Positions 17,042 through 25,786 of a stretch of DNA of 64,000 nucleotides are shown one piece after another; the first letter of the stretch is position 1, and every line of letters begins with the position of its first letter. The notes under the pieces are model-generated. The model searched no databases, was not told where the DNA came from, and was given only the letters and a program-made list of their open reading frames with translations. A program made the translations under genes and the position numbers. The DNA lies in the NCBI RefSeq assembly GCF_030406605.1, contig NZ_CP129104.1, forward strand, positions 3,424,687 through 3,488,686. Reading direction: 5' to 3'. Source of the stretch: Curtobacterium sp. 458. GTDB lineage: Bacteria; Actinomycetota; Actinomycetes; Actinomycetales; Microbacteriaceae.

Positions 17042-18076
17042 TTACCGGGCCGTGCTCGCGCGCAGCACGACCTCGCCGTCGACCGCGCCGCCCGCGTCGG
17101 TGCCGAGCGCACGCCGAACGGCCCGCGCCCCGATCTCCTCGAGCGGCAGGCGGACGGTGCTGAGCGCCGGGACGACGTCGGCGAGCATCCGGACGTCGTC
17201 GAACCCCGCGACGCCGACGTCGACGCCGGGCACGAGACCACGCTCCCGGATCGCGGCGAGCGCCCCGACCGCCATGAGGTCCGTGACCGCGAACACGCAG
17301 CGTGGCAGCGGTGCCGCTCCCCCGGCGGCGGCGTCGAGGAGGGTCTCCATCGCGCGGTGACCGCCGTCGCGCGTGAAGGCCGACGGCACCACCCAGGGGT
17401 CCGGCACCGCCAGTCCGTGTGCGGCGAGCCCGGCGACGAACCCCTCGTAGCGGGCGTGGGCGGTGGCGAGGGTCGGGTCGCCCGCGAGGACCGCGAACGA
17501 GTCGTGCCCCTGCTCGACGAGGGCTCCGGCCAGCGCTGCGGCTCCACTGAGGTTCCGGATGACGAGCCCCTCGACGCCCGGCACCGATCCGCCGTCGAGG
17601 TCGGAGACGAGCGCGGCGACCCCGGCACCGCCGGCGACGAGTGCCTGCACCGCGGCTCCGGTGTCGGACGCGGCACCGAGCCTGCGGCTGACGGCGAGCA
17701 CCACGGCGCGAGGGCGGAGGCCGGCGACCACGGCGAGCACCTCCTGCTCGCGCGAGGCGTCCCCGCCCGTGGAGGTGATGGTGACGACGAGTCCGGCTTC
17801 GTCGGCGGCGCGGATCGCCCCGGCGGCGATCGCGGCGAAGTACGGGTCGGCGATGTCACCCACGACGAGGGCGAGGGTCGTGGTGGTCCCGCGGGCGACC
17901 GCCTGGGCCTGCACGTTGGCGGTGTACCGGAGCTCCCGCGCGGCGGCGTGCACCCGGTCGAGTGACTCCTGCCGGACCTTCCGCGCGCTGCCGTTGAGCG
18001 CCCGCGAGGCGGTCGCGAGCGACACGCCTGCACGCTCGGCCACGTCCGCCAGGGTGACCGTGCCCCGCTCCGGCAT
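17042..18076 (-). CDS. LacI-family transcriptional repressor
   Basis: A 344-residue regulator with the LacI helix-turn-helix at residues about 8-30 (TLADVAERAGVSLATASRAL), the hinge helix ELRYTANVQAQA and a periplasmic-binding-protein-like effector domain (LALVVGDIADPYFAAIAAG, FAVTDLMAVGALAAIRERG, VGVAGFDDV). It is flanked by two matching operators, one before each arm, so it is the obvious local regulator of both the Gfo/Idh-DUF993-isomerase genes and the ABC importer operon. The inducer should be the imported sugar or its derivative. Confidence 0.9.
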   Translation of the reverse strand: MPERGTVTLADVAERAGVSLATASRALNGSARKVRQESLDRVHAAARELRYTANVQAQAVARGTTTTLALVVGDIADPYFAAIAAGAIRAADEAGLVVTITSTGGDASREQEVLAVVAGLRPRAVVLAVSRRLGAASDTGAAVQALVAGGAGVAALVSDLDGGSVPGVEGLVIRNLSGAAALAGALVEQGHDSFAVLAGDPTLATAHARYEGFVAGLAAHGLAVPDPWVVPSAFTRDGGHRAMETLLDAAAGGAAPLPRCVFAVTDLMAVGALAAIRERGLVPGVDVGVAGFDDVRMLADVVPALSTVRLPLEEIGARAVRRALGTDAGGAVDGEVVLRASTAR

Positions 18077-18185
18077 GTCGTGCCTCCAGTCCGGACCGCG
18101 ACCGCGGTCTGAGCGCGAGGATAGCGATTTCCGCCGCCGACCGCGCCGTTCGGCGGCGCAGGTCGCGTTGTCATCACATGATTTT

Positions 18186-18200
18186 CGAAAGCGCTTGCCA
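18186..18200. promoter_or_regulatory. LacI-type operator before the ABC importer operon
   Basis: CGAAAGCGCTTGCCA, with the AAGCGCTT core, lies 97 bases upstream of the binding-protein gene and matches 16795-16808. A TTGCCA at its right end could serve as -35 with TAGACC 17 bases further. The binding site is thus placed to block initiation. Confidence 0.7.
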
Positions 18201-18296
18201 ACCAGCGTTCGCTCGTGTAGACCTGTGGCACTCGGCCGAGACCCCCTGAACGCTCACCCGCGGCGCACGCCGTGGTCCCGAACGAAAGCAGTGACG

Positions 18297-19580
18297 ATGA
18301 AGTCCTCGAAGAGAATGCTCGCCCTCGCCGGCGGCATCGCCGCGCTCGCCCTCCTGAGCGGCTGCGCGTCCGGCGGCTCCGGCTCGAACGGCGGGAAGGT
18401 CGACCAGCTCACCTTCTGGCTGTCCACCTCCACCGCGCAGGAGAAGGGGTACCAGAACCTCGCCGACTCCTACGAGAAGGAGAGCGGGGTCTCGGTCAAG
18501 ATCGTGAACCTCCCCTACGACGGTCTCCAGACGAAGCTCCGTGAGTCCGCCCAGGCGAACTCGCTCCCCGACGTCGTCCGTGCCGCGGGCATCGACCCGA
18601 TCTGGACCGGCAAGACCGTCGACCTCGCGTCCATCGTCGACGACGACGCGAACAAGATCGACCAGGACATCATCGCGAAGGACAAGGACGGCAAGATCAC
18701 CTCGATCCCGTCCGACGTCACCGCGGCAGGGCTGTTCGTCAACAAGTCGCTGTTCGACAAAGCCGGGGTGTCCTACCCGACCGACCCGTCGAAGGCCTGG
18801 ACCTGGGACGAGTTCCTGCAGAAGGCCGACCAGGTCAAGGAGAAGACCGGCGCGAAGTACGACCTCGTGTTCGACTCCTCGCCCTCGCGACTCCGGGCGT
18901 ACATGTTCACCAAGGGCACGGACTTCATGCAGCAGGAGGAGGACGGGTCCTTCCCCACCGACTCGAAGACCGTGAAGGCGCTGCAGGACTTCGCCGACAT
19001 GAACGACGACAAGACGATGCCGAAGTCGGTGTGGACCAGCGGGCAGGACCCGAACGCGCTGTTCAAGAGCGGTCAGGTCGTCGCGTACTTCTCCGGCGTC
19101 TGGCAGTCGTCCGACTTCGCGTCGAACATCACCGACTTCGACTGGGCGAGCGCCGCGACCCCGGCCGATCCGACCCACGCGACGGAGATCAACTACGGCG
19201 GCAACATCGTCGGGTTCGAGAACTCCGACACCCGTGGCGCCGCGGCGAAGAAGTTCATCGCCTACATGTACGACCCGACGAACTACGCGAAGCTCGTGAC
19301 CACGAACGGGTTCCTGCCCGTCGAGTCCGGCCTCGACATCACGTACCCGTTCGAGTCGCAGGCTGCGAAGGACTCGTTCGCGCTGTACCAGAAGGAGATC
19401 GAGGCAGCGGCACCGATCTCGAGCTCCTACGCGAAGGAGAGCGCCCGCTGGGGTGTCGAGGGCAAGGAACTCGGCACCGACCCGACGACGGCCGAGGTGG
19501 GGAAGCTCATCAACGGCCAGCAGTCGGCGAAGCAGACGCTCGAGACGATCACGAAGTACTACGAGGACCACGTCGGCTGA
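18297..19580 (+). CDS. Sugar ABC transporter substrate-binding lipoprotein
   Basis: A 427-residue extracytoplasmic solute-binding protein, family 1 (CUT1). The signal peptide ends in the lipobox LLSGC (Cys at about residue 22), so the mature protein is lipid-anchored. The fold is recognisable from VDQLTFWLSTSTAQEKGYQN, NSLPDVVRAAGIDP and VVAYFSGVWQSSDF. The ATG at 18297 begins the signal peptide. It is followed by a strong hairpin (19586-19613) and two permease genes. No ATPase gene is present, as is usual for CUT1 operons in actinobacteria, which share MsiK-type ATPases. The ligand is unknown but must fit a sugar that is later handled by lyase- and Gfo/Idh-type enzymes. Confidence 0.9.
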   Translation: MKSSKRMLALAGGIAALALLSGCASGGSGSNGGKVDQLTFWLSTSTAQEKGYQNLADSYEKESGVSVKIVNLPYDGLQTKLRESAQANSLPDVVRAAGIDPIWTGKTVDLASIVDDDANKIDQDIIAKDKDGKITSIPSDVTAAGLFVNKSLFDKAGVSYPTDPSKAWTWDEFLQKADQVKEKTGAKYDLVFDSSPSRLRAYMFTKGTDFMQQEEDGSFPTDSKTVKALQDFADMNDDKTMPKSVWTSGQDPNALFKSGQVVAYFSGVWQSSDFASNITDFDWASAATPADPTHATEINYGGNIVGFENSDTRGAAAKKFIAYMYDPTNYAKLVTTNGFLPVESGLDITYPFESQAAKDSFALYQKEIEAAAPISSSYAKESARWGVEGKELGTDPTTAEVGKLINGQQSAKQTLETITKYYEDHVG

Positions 19581-19585
19581 CGGAG

Positions 19586-19613
19586 CGGGCCGGGCGCGCG
19601 AGCGCCCGGCCCG
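19586..19613 (+). terminator. Intercistronic hairpin after the binding-protein gene
   Basis: CGGGCCGGGCGC pairs perfectly with GCGCCCGGCCCG around a GCGA tetraloop. It lies between the binding protein and the first permease. Such hairpins usually protect the upstream mRNA or terminate part of transcription, giving more binding protein than permease. Confidence 0.65.
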
Positions 19614-19674
19614 TCCGCCTTCCCCCCGACGACCCCGACGAACACGACGACCGCGACGAACGAAGAGGACCATC

Positions 19675-20634
19675 GTGAGCACCCAGACCGCCGTCCCCCG
19701 CGCGGTGCCGTCCAGCGACACCGTCCGACCCCCCGGCCGCGGCACCCGCCGCCGACGCTCCGGCGTCCGGAAGCCCCTGCTGGCACCGATCGCCTTCGTC
19801 AGCGTCAACGTCGTCCTGTTCGCGGTGTTCTTCGTCTGGCCGGCCGTCATCGGCCTCGGCTACTCGTTCACCGACTACAACGGCGTCGTCTCCCCGAACT
19901 TCATCGGGCTGCAGAACTACGTCGAACTGTTCCAGGACGACACCTTCTACGCCGCACTCGTCCGCACCCTGCTCTACGCTGTGGTCGCGGTCCCCCTCGG
20001 GTTCGTGCTCTCGCTGTCGATGGCGCTCATGCTCACGAGTCCCGCCGCCAAGGGGCGGAGCGTCGCCCGCATCGTGTTCTTCGTCCCGTGGCTGATCTCC
20101 CCGATCGTCACCGGCGTCATCTGGCGGTGGATGTTCGGCGAGAACTTCGGCCTCGCGAACTTCGTCGTCGAGTCCCTCGGCGGCAAGGCCGTCCCGTGGC
20201 AGTCGAACGCGGACCTCTCGCTGCTCGTCGTCGTGTTCGCGAGCGCGTGGGCGGGGTCGGCGTTCAACATGCTGCTCTTCGTCGCCGCGATCCGGAACGT
20301 GCCCCGCTCCTACTACGAGGCCGCCGCGCTCGACGGCGCCGGCGCCTGGCACCAGTTCCGGTACATCACGCTGCCGAGCATCGCGCCGACGTCGTTCATC
20401 GTCGTGCTGCTGTCGTCCCTCGGCGCGTTCAAGGAGTTCGCGACGATCCAGGCCCTCAACGGCGGCGGCCCCGGCACCGACAACAACCTGCTCGTGCAGT
20501 ACATCTACACGAACGGGTTCCAGAACGCCCACATCGGCTACGCCTCGGCGGCGTCGATGGTCCTCATGCTCATCCTCATGGCCATCGCCCTGATCCAGCT
20601 GGCCGTGAACCGTCGGACGGAGAAGCGCCGATGA
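19675..20634 (+). CDS. Sugar ABC transporter permease (MalF type)
   Basis: A 319-residue inner-membrane permease with six predicted helices. It starts with a positively charged cytoplasmic segment, then PIAFVSVNVVLFAVFFVWP. The ATPase-contacting EAA loop reads EAAALDGAGAWHQFRYITLP. The GTG at 19675 is chosen for AGAGGA just upstream and because the frame upstream overlaps the hairpin and binding-protein gene. It overlaps the second permease by ATGA, so the two are made together as a heterodimer. Confidence 0.9.
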   Translation: MSTQTAVPRAVPSSDTVRPPGRGTRRRRSGVRKPLLAPIAFVSVNVVLFAVFFVWPAVIGLGYSFTDYNGVVSPNFIGLQNYVELFQDDTFYAALVRTLLYAVVAVPLGFVLSLSMALMLTSPAAKGRSVARIVFFVPWLISPIVTGVIWRWMFGENFGLANFVVESLGGKAVPWQSNADLSLLVVVFASAWAGSAFNMLLFVAAIRNVPRSYYEAAALDGAGAWHQFRYITLPSIAPTSFIVVLLSSLGAFKEFATIQALNGGGPGTDNNLLVQYIYTNGFQNAHIGYASAASMVLMLILMAIALIQLAVNRRTEKRR

Positions 20635-21614
20635 CCACGACCCTGCCCGGTGCCGGCGCACCCGGCGCCGCGAACCCGGACGCCACCCGCCCCGACGCGG
20701 GCGACGGGGACCTGACCCGATCCGTGACCACCGCCGGCCGACGCGCCGCGAAGCGTGCGGCGAAACGGGCCGCCACCCGCGGCGGCCTCGACCGCGTGCC
20801 GAAGCCCAAGGCGATCGCGGTCAGCGCGCTCCTCTGGGTCTTCATCATCGGCTTCGGGTTCCCGGTGCTGTGGTTCGTCCTCAGCGCGTTCAAGCCCGGC
20901 GGCGAACTGTTCTCCTACCCACTGACGCTGTTCCCGGAGCAGTGGTCGGTGTCCGGCTTCGTCGAGGCCTGGCAGAGCTTCGACTTCGCCCGCTACTTCG
21001 GCAACACGATCGTCGTCGCCCTCGTGACCACCGTGCTGACGGTCCTCGCGAGTGCCGCCACCGGGTACGCCCTGGCGAAGTACGACAACCGGTGGCTCAA
21101 GGTGTTCTTCGTGTGCATCCTCGCCACGACCATGCTCCCGACCGAGGTCATCCTCGCGCCGACGTTCATCGTGATCCGTGACCTCGGCATGTACGACTCG
21201 CTCGCGGGCATCATCGTGCCGTCGATCATCACCGCGACCGGCATCTTCATGTTCCGGCAGTTCTTCCTCACCGTCCCGGACGACCTCGTCGAGGCCGCAC
21301 GGATCGACGGCGCGAGCGAGTTCGGGATCTTCTGGCGGATCATGCTGCCGATCTCCCGGCCGATCATGCTGACGCTCGCGATCTTCTCGTTCCAGTGGCG
21401 GTGGAACGACTACATCTGGCCGCTGCTGGTCCTCAACGACCCGCACCAGTTCACGATCCAGATCGCCCTGCAGAGCATCGTCGGGGCCGAGAACGTCAAC
21501 TGGACCGTGCTGCTCGGTGCCTCGGTGATCTCGATCCTGCCGCTGCTGCTCATCTACCTGGTGTTCCAGAAGTACGTGAACGGCGCGGACCTCAACGCGG
21601 GGCTCAAGGACTGA
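20631..21614 (+). CDS. Sugar ABC transporter permease (MalG type)
   Basis: A 327-residue permease. A long N-terminal cytoplasmic extension of about 60 residues, rich in Ala/Arg/Lys (RRAAKRAAKRAA), precedes helix 1 (AVSALLWVFIIGFGFPVLWF). The EAA loop reads EAARIDGASEFGIFWRIMLP. It ends NGADLNAGLKD, typical of MalG-like proteins. The stop overlaps the next start (TGATG), so the enzyme gene downstream is coupled to the importer. Confidence 0.9.
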   Translation: MTTTLPGAGAPGAANPDATRPDAGDGDLTRSVTTAGRRAAKRAAKRAATRGGLDRVPKPKAIAVSALLWVFIIGFGFPVLWFVLSAFKPGGELFSYPLTLFPEQWSVSGFVEAWQSFDFARYFGNTIVVALVTTVLTVLASAATGYALAKYDNRWLKVFFVCILATTMLPTEVILAPTFIVIRDLGMYDSLAGIIVPSIITATGIFMFRQFFLTVPDDLVEAARIDGASEFGIFWRIMLPISRPIMLTLAIFSFQWRWNDYIWPLLVLNDPHQFTIQIALQSIVGAENVNWTVLLGASVISILPLLLIYLVFQKYVNGADLNAGLKD

Positions 21615-23347
21615 TGGGGTTCCTCGACGCGGTCGGCCCCGCCGCCGAAGCCGAGCTCGCCGCGTGGCGGACGGCGCCGGGCGACCCGGCGGCGCTGTCG
21701 CACCGCGAGCTGATGGCACGTGCCCTCGCCTTCGTGGGTGCCCGGGTCCGGCACGAGCGGCCGGGAGGCCCGGATCGCCTCCCCGACGACGACCTCGCCA
21801 CCGCGCACGGGTACGTCCGGCACCTCACTACCCGGCAGTCGGCCGGAGGCACCTTCGTCGGTGGGGACAACGTGCTCTCGCCGCCCGACTCTGCGTTCAC
21901 GGTGAACGACGTGTGCGACGCCCTCGAGCTGCTCGAGCCGCTGCGCGACCGGGACCCGGCCGCCGAGGCACTCGCCGCCGACCTCGACCGGATCGTCGAG
22001 CGGGCGACCCCGGCGCTCCTGACCGGCGGCGTGCACACGCCGAACCACCGGTGGGAGATCAGCGCGGCCCTCGCCCGGATCCACCGCCTGCACCCGTCGG
22101 ACGCCCTCGTCGAGCGCATCCACGAGTGGCTCGCCGAGGGGCCGGACATCGACGCCGACGGGCTGTGGTCCGAACGGAGCCCGAACTACGCCGCCGCGGT
22201 GTCCTGCCCGTCGTTCCTCGTGCTCGCCGACGTGCTCGACCGACCGGCGCTCGTCGACCCGGTCCGGCGCTCGCTCGACGCCACCCTCGCGCTGCTCCTC
22301 CGCGACGACACCGTCGAGACCGTGCAGTCCCGGCGACAGGACCAGTCGGAGCCGTTCGGGATCGGGCCCTTCGCGCCGCTGCTCTGGCACGTCGCGGTGC
22401 TCGACCAGCGCGGGGACCTCGCCGCCGTGGCGGCCCGCGCGGCCGTCGCCCCGATGTGGCAGCCCGCCGTGACCGCGGCCCGCGCGATGACCGACCCGCT
22501 CCTCGCCGAACCGCTACCCGCCCCGGAGCCACTCCCCCTCGGCACCACCGTGTTCGACGGCGCCCGGCTCGTCCACGTCCGCGAGGCGCACCGGGACGTC
22601 GTCGTCTTCGCCGGGTCGGACGTGCCGGCGCAGGGCCACGTGCGCTCCGGGCTCGCGAACAGCCCCACGTTCCTCCGCGTGCTGTCCGGCGACGCCGTGC
22701 TCTCCGACGTCCGGCTCTCGCGGGAGTTCTTCGGCCTCGGCCCCTTCCGGCCGACCTCGCTCGATGATCTCGGGGACGGACGGTGGCGACTCAGCGAGAC
22801 CGTCTCCGCCGGCTACCACCAGCCGCTCGTCCCCGCCGACCGACGGGCCGACGGCGACTACGCCCTCGGCGACGAGGGCCGGTTCTCCGGCTCCATGGCG
22901 TTCGGGTCCCGCGCGGTCGACGAGGTGTCGCTCCGCACGGTCGTCACGCTCGCCGTCGAGCCCGAGCGGGTGGTCCTCGACCTCGAGACCGACGGCGCCG
23001 ACGTGCCGTGGTCGCTCCAGCTGACCTTCCGCGACGGGGGTACGGTGACCGGTGTGAGCACCGACGCCGCGACCGGGGAGACCGTCCTCGTCGCGGGCTC
23101 CGGCACCCACCGCGCCGGTGGATCGACGATCACCTTCGGACCGGGCGGCGGCACCGGGTACGGGCAACCGGCGTTCTACGCCCCCGGCCAGGACTACGCG
23201 TTCCTCGGCGGCACCGACCGACCCGAGGGCCGGCACGTGCACGTCACCGGACGGGCGCCGGGCCGCACGCGCCTCGTGCTCGGCACCCCGCGCACGACCG
23301 ACGCCGAGGACGTGACCACCGGTGCCGCGACGGCGGTGATCGGGTGA
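21614..23347 (+). CDS. Heparinase-like (alpha/alpha toroid) carbohydrate-active protein
   Basis: A 577-residue cytoplasmic protein (no signal peptide). The first 280 residues are helical with repeats such as TPNHRWEISAALARIHRLHP and DIDADGLWSERSPNY, matching the toroid of heparinase II/III-like polysaccharide lyases, and the rest looks like a beta-sandwich rich in Gly and Thr. The Asn-His, Tyr and Arg/Glu of those segments are candidate active-site residues. It is translationally coupled to the permease (TGATG) and to the Gfo/Idh-DUF6807 gene (GTGA), so it probably acts on the imported oligosaccharide. It could instead be a hydrolase; the family is not well described. Confidence 0.6.
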   Translation: MGFLDAVGPAAEAELAAWRTAPGDPAALSHRELMARALAFVGARVRHERPGGPDRLPDDDLATAHGYVRHLTTRQSAGGTFVGGDNVLSPPDSAFTVNDVCDALELLEPLRDRDPAAEALAADLDRIVERATPALLTGGVHTPNHRWEISAALARIHRLHPSDALVERIHEWLAEGPDIDADGLWSERSPNYAAAVSCPSFLVLADVLDRPALVDPVRRSLDATLALLLRDDTVETVQSRRQDQSEPFGIGPFAPLLWHVAVLDQRGDLAAVAARAAVAPMWQPAVTAARAMTDPLLAEPLPAPEPLPLGTTVFDGARLVHVREAHRDVVVFAGSDVPAQGHVRSGLANSPTFLRVLSGDAVLSDVRLSREFFGLGPFRPTSLDDLGDGRWRLSETVSAGYHQPLVPADRRADGDYALGDEGRFSGSMAFGSRAVDEVSLRTVVTLAVEPERVVLDLETDGADVPWSLQLTFRDGGTVTGVSTDAATGETVLVAGSGTHRAGGSTITFGPGGGTGYGQPAFYAPGQDYAFLGGTDRPEGRHVHVTGRAPGRTRLVLGTPRTTDAEDVTTGAATAVIG

Positions 23348-25275
23348 CCGCGCCCGACGACGGAACGCGACCGGCGGGGCGGACCGGAGGCGGGCCTCCC
23401 GGCATCGTCCTGGTCGGCGCCCGCGGGTACGGACTGCACCACCGCGCGACCATCGACCGGATGACCGCCGCCGGCCGGTGCGTGCTGACCGCGGTCGTGG
23501 ACCCGACGCTCGGCGTGGACACCGACGGCGGCGTGCCCGTCGTCGCGGACGTCACGGCCGCTCGCGAGCACGGCGCCGTCGACGTCGTCGTGGTCGCCGC
23601 GCCGATCGGCGCGCACCTCCCGCTCGCGCTCGCCGCGCTCGAGGCGGGCGCCGACGTCCTGCTCGAGAAGCCGCCCGTGACCACCCGGGCCGCACTCGCC
23701 GAGCTGCTCGACGCCGAGCGCCGCACCGGCCGGGTCGTGCAGGTCGGGTTCCAGAGCCTCGGCTCGGCCGCGCTCCCGGCCCTCCGCGACGGGTCGGTCG
23801 TGGGCCCGGTGCGGTCGGCTGCCGCAGTGGGGACGTGGACGCGCGACCAGGCCTACTGGTCCCGCTCGGGCTGGGCCGGCCGTCGGCGCGTGGCCGGCGT
23901 CGACGTCCTCGACGGCGTCGTGACGAACCCGCTCGCGCACGCCGTCGCCACCGCACTCGCGCTCGTCGGCTGCCGTCGCGCCACGGAGGTCGCCCGCGTC
24001 GAGGTCGAGCTGTACCGCGCGAACGCCATCGAGGGCGACGACACCTCGGCGGTCCGGGTCACGACGACCGCTGGCCGGGAGGCCACGGCGGCCCTCACGC
24101 TCTGCGCGCCGACCGAGGTGCTCCCGACCGTCCGGGTGACGGGTGCGGCGGGACGGGCCGTCCTCGGCTACACGACCGACGAGGTCACCGTGGACGGCGC
24201 GACCACGACGTACGAGCGGACCGAGCTCCTGGAGAACCTGCTCGACCACCGGGCGAGCGGAACGCCGCTCCTCGTGCCGCTCGACTCCACGGGGGCGTTC
24301 GTCGAGGTGCTCGAGGCCGTCCGCGCCGCCGAGCCCGTGCAGATCGACCACCCCTGGGTCACGTGGGAGGGCGAGGGTCCGACGCGCCGACCGCTCGTCG
24401 CCGACGTCGAGGCGATCGTCGACCGGGCGGCCGATCGGCTCGCGCTGTTCTCCGAGGTCGGAGCACCGTGGGCGCACACGGCGCACGACGAGGTACTCGC
24501 GACGCTCCGGGTCGACGGTGCCCCGGTCGCCACCGTCCTCGACGGCTCGGGGACCATCCCGACGTCGTCGCCGCGGCCCTACCTGCACCCCGTCCGGACC
24601 CGCGGCGGCGTGACGGTGTCGGCGCACCACCCCGGCGACCACGACTGGCACTGCGGCGTCGGGTTCGCGATCCCCGACCTCGACGGCGTGAACTGCTGGG
24701 GTGGCCGCACCTACGTGCACGGCGACGGGTACGTGTGGCGGGACGACCACGGCCGCGTCGACGTCGTGCACGCCGAACAGCGGCCCGGCTGGTCGGGGCA
24801 GGAGCTCGTCTGGCGCGGTCCCGACGGCGGGGTCGTCCTGCACGAGGACCGGGTGCTGACCTGGGCCGGGCAGGAGGACGGCTGGGCGCTCGACTGGTCG
24901 TCGTCGTTCCGTGCGCCGGGCTCCGCCCCCGTCCGGCTCGGCGGCCCCGGGTCGAACGGGCGCGTCGGTGCCGGGTACGGCGGCCTCTTCTGGCGGTTTC
25001 CCCCGTGCGGCCCGGTGTCCGTCCGGACCGCCGACGCCGCCGGTGAAGCGGCCGTGCACGGGTCCGTCACACCGTGGGTCGAGTGGACGGCGGACTTCGA
25101 CGGTGGGCCGGCGACGGTCCGGGTCACGGCGCTCGACCACCACGACCCGTGGTTCGTCCGTGTCGAGGAGTACCCCGCCGTCGGGTCGGCGCTCGCGTGG
25201 CGCTCCCCCGTGACCGTGCGGCCGGACGTGCCGCTCGTGCGGTCGTTCCGGGCGTCGGTGCGCGACGGTCGCTGA
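23344..25275 (+). CDS. Gfo/Idh oxidoreductase fused to a DUF6807 (PmoA-like) domain
   Basis: A 643-residue fusion. Residues about 15-350 are a Gfo/Idh/MocA dehydrogenase with GIVLVGARGYGLHHRATIDR as a degenerate dinucleotide site and EKPPVTTR as the catalytic EKP motif. Residues about 370-643 match DUF6807 (PmoA family): YLHPVRTRGGVTVSAHHPGD, HWHCG-type site in HDWHCGVGFAIPDL, then FWRFPPCGP. In other bacteria these are two adjacent genes. The GTG at 23344 overlaps the previous stop (GTGA). Together with the toroid protein it suggests a pathway for modified oligosaccharides in which the DUF6807 part handles an intermediate of the dehydrogenase. Confidence 0.8.
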   Translation: MTAPDDGTRPAGRTGGGPPGIVLVGARGYGLHHRATIDRMTAAGRCVLTAVVDPTLGVDTDGGVPVVADVTAAREHGAVDVVVVAAPIGAHLPLALAALEAGADVLLEKPPVTTRAALAELLDAERRTGRVVQVGFQSLGSAALPALRDGSVVGPVRSAAAVGTWTRDQAYWSRSGWAGRRRVAGVDVLDGVVTNPLAHAVATALALVGCRRATEVARVEVELYRANAIEGDDTSAVRVTTTAGREATAALTLCAPTEVLPTVRVTGAAGRAVLGYTTDEVTVDGATTTYERTELLENLLDHRASGTPLLVPLDSTGAFVEVLEAVRAAEPVQIDHPWVTWEGEGPTRRPLVADVEAIVDRAADRLALFSEVGAPWAHTAHDEVLATLRVDGAPVATVLDGSGTIPTSSPRPYLHPVRTRGGVTVSAHHPGDHDWHCGVGFAIPDLDGVNCWGGRTYVHGDGYVWRDDHGRVDVVHAEQRPGWSGQELVWRGPDGGVVLHEDRVLTWAGQEDGWALDWSSSFRAPGSAPVRLGGPGSNGRVGAGYGGLFWRFPPCGPVSVRTADAAGEAAVHGSVTPWVEWTADFDGGPATVRVTALDHHDPWFVRVEEYPAVGSALAWRSPVTVRPDVPLVRSFRASVRDGR

Positions 25276-25300
25276 GGGCCGGTCACGCTACGGTCGGGGG

Positions 25301-25780
25301 ATGACCGATGCTGCATGGGAACACGACGTCGCCGAGACCTGGGCGGCGGACCTCGACGACGAACAGCTGGTGTCGCGGATGACGTCGCTCGCAGCAGTGG
25401 CGCCGCACCCGGCACTCGCCGCCTTCGAACTCGGCGGCGCGTACGACTCCACCGGGCGCGAAGCCGAGGCCGACGAGCAGTACGCCGCGGCGACGGCGTC
25501 CGGCCTCGCCGAGGTCGACCCCGACCGCGCGGCACGGATGGTGGTGCAGCACGCCTCGACCCTCCGGAACCTCGGCCGGGTCGACGAGGCGATCACGATG
25601 CTCCGGGACGCACCCGAGCACCCGGCGACCGGTGCCGCGCCGCGGGTCTTCCTCGCGCTCGCGCTGCACAGCGCCGGACTGATGGACGAGGCGCTGCGCG
25701 TGGCGATCGAGGCCGTCGAGCCGACGCTCCCCCGCTACCACCGGTCCGTTCGGGCGTACGCGGCGGCCCTCACCGACTGA
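25301..25780 (+). CDS. Tetratricopeptide-repeat protein
   Basis: A 159-residue soluble helical protein. Helix pairs with TPR character are seen at LAAFELGGAYDSTGREAEAD, VQHASTLRNLGRVDEAITM and LALALHSAGLMDEALRVA. This type (TPR_5-like) is widespread in actinobacteria as stand-alone scaffolds of unknown role. It starts at an ATG 25 bases after the sugar operon but is probably independent. It converges on the kinase gene. Confidence 0.8.
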   Translation: MTDAAWEHDVAETWAADLDDEQLVSRMTSLAAVAPHPALAAFELGGAYDSTGREAEADEQYAAATASGLAEVDPDRAARMVVQHASTLRNLGRVDEAITMLRDAPEHPATGAAPRVFLALALHSAGLMDEALRVAIEAVEPTLPRYHRSVRAYAAALTD

Positions 25781-25786
25781 GCTCGA

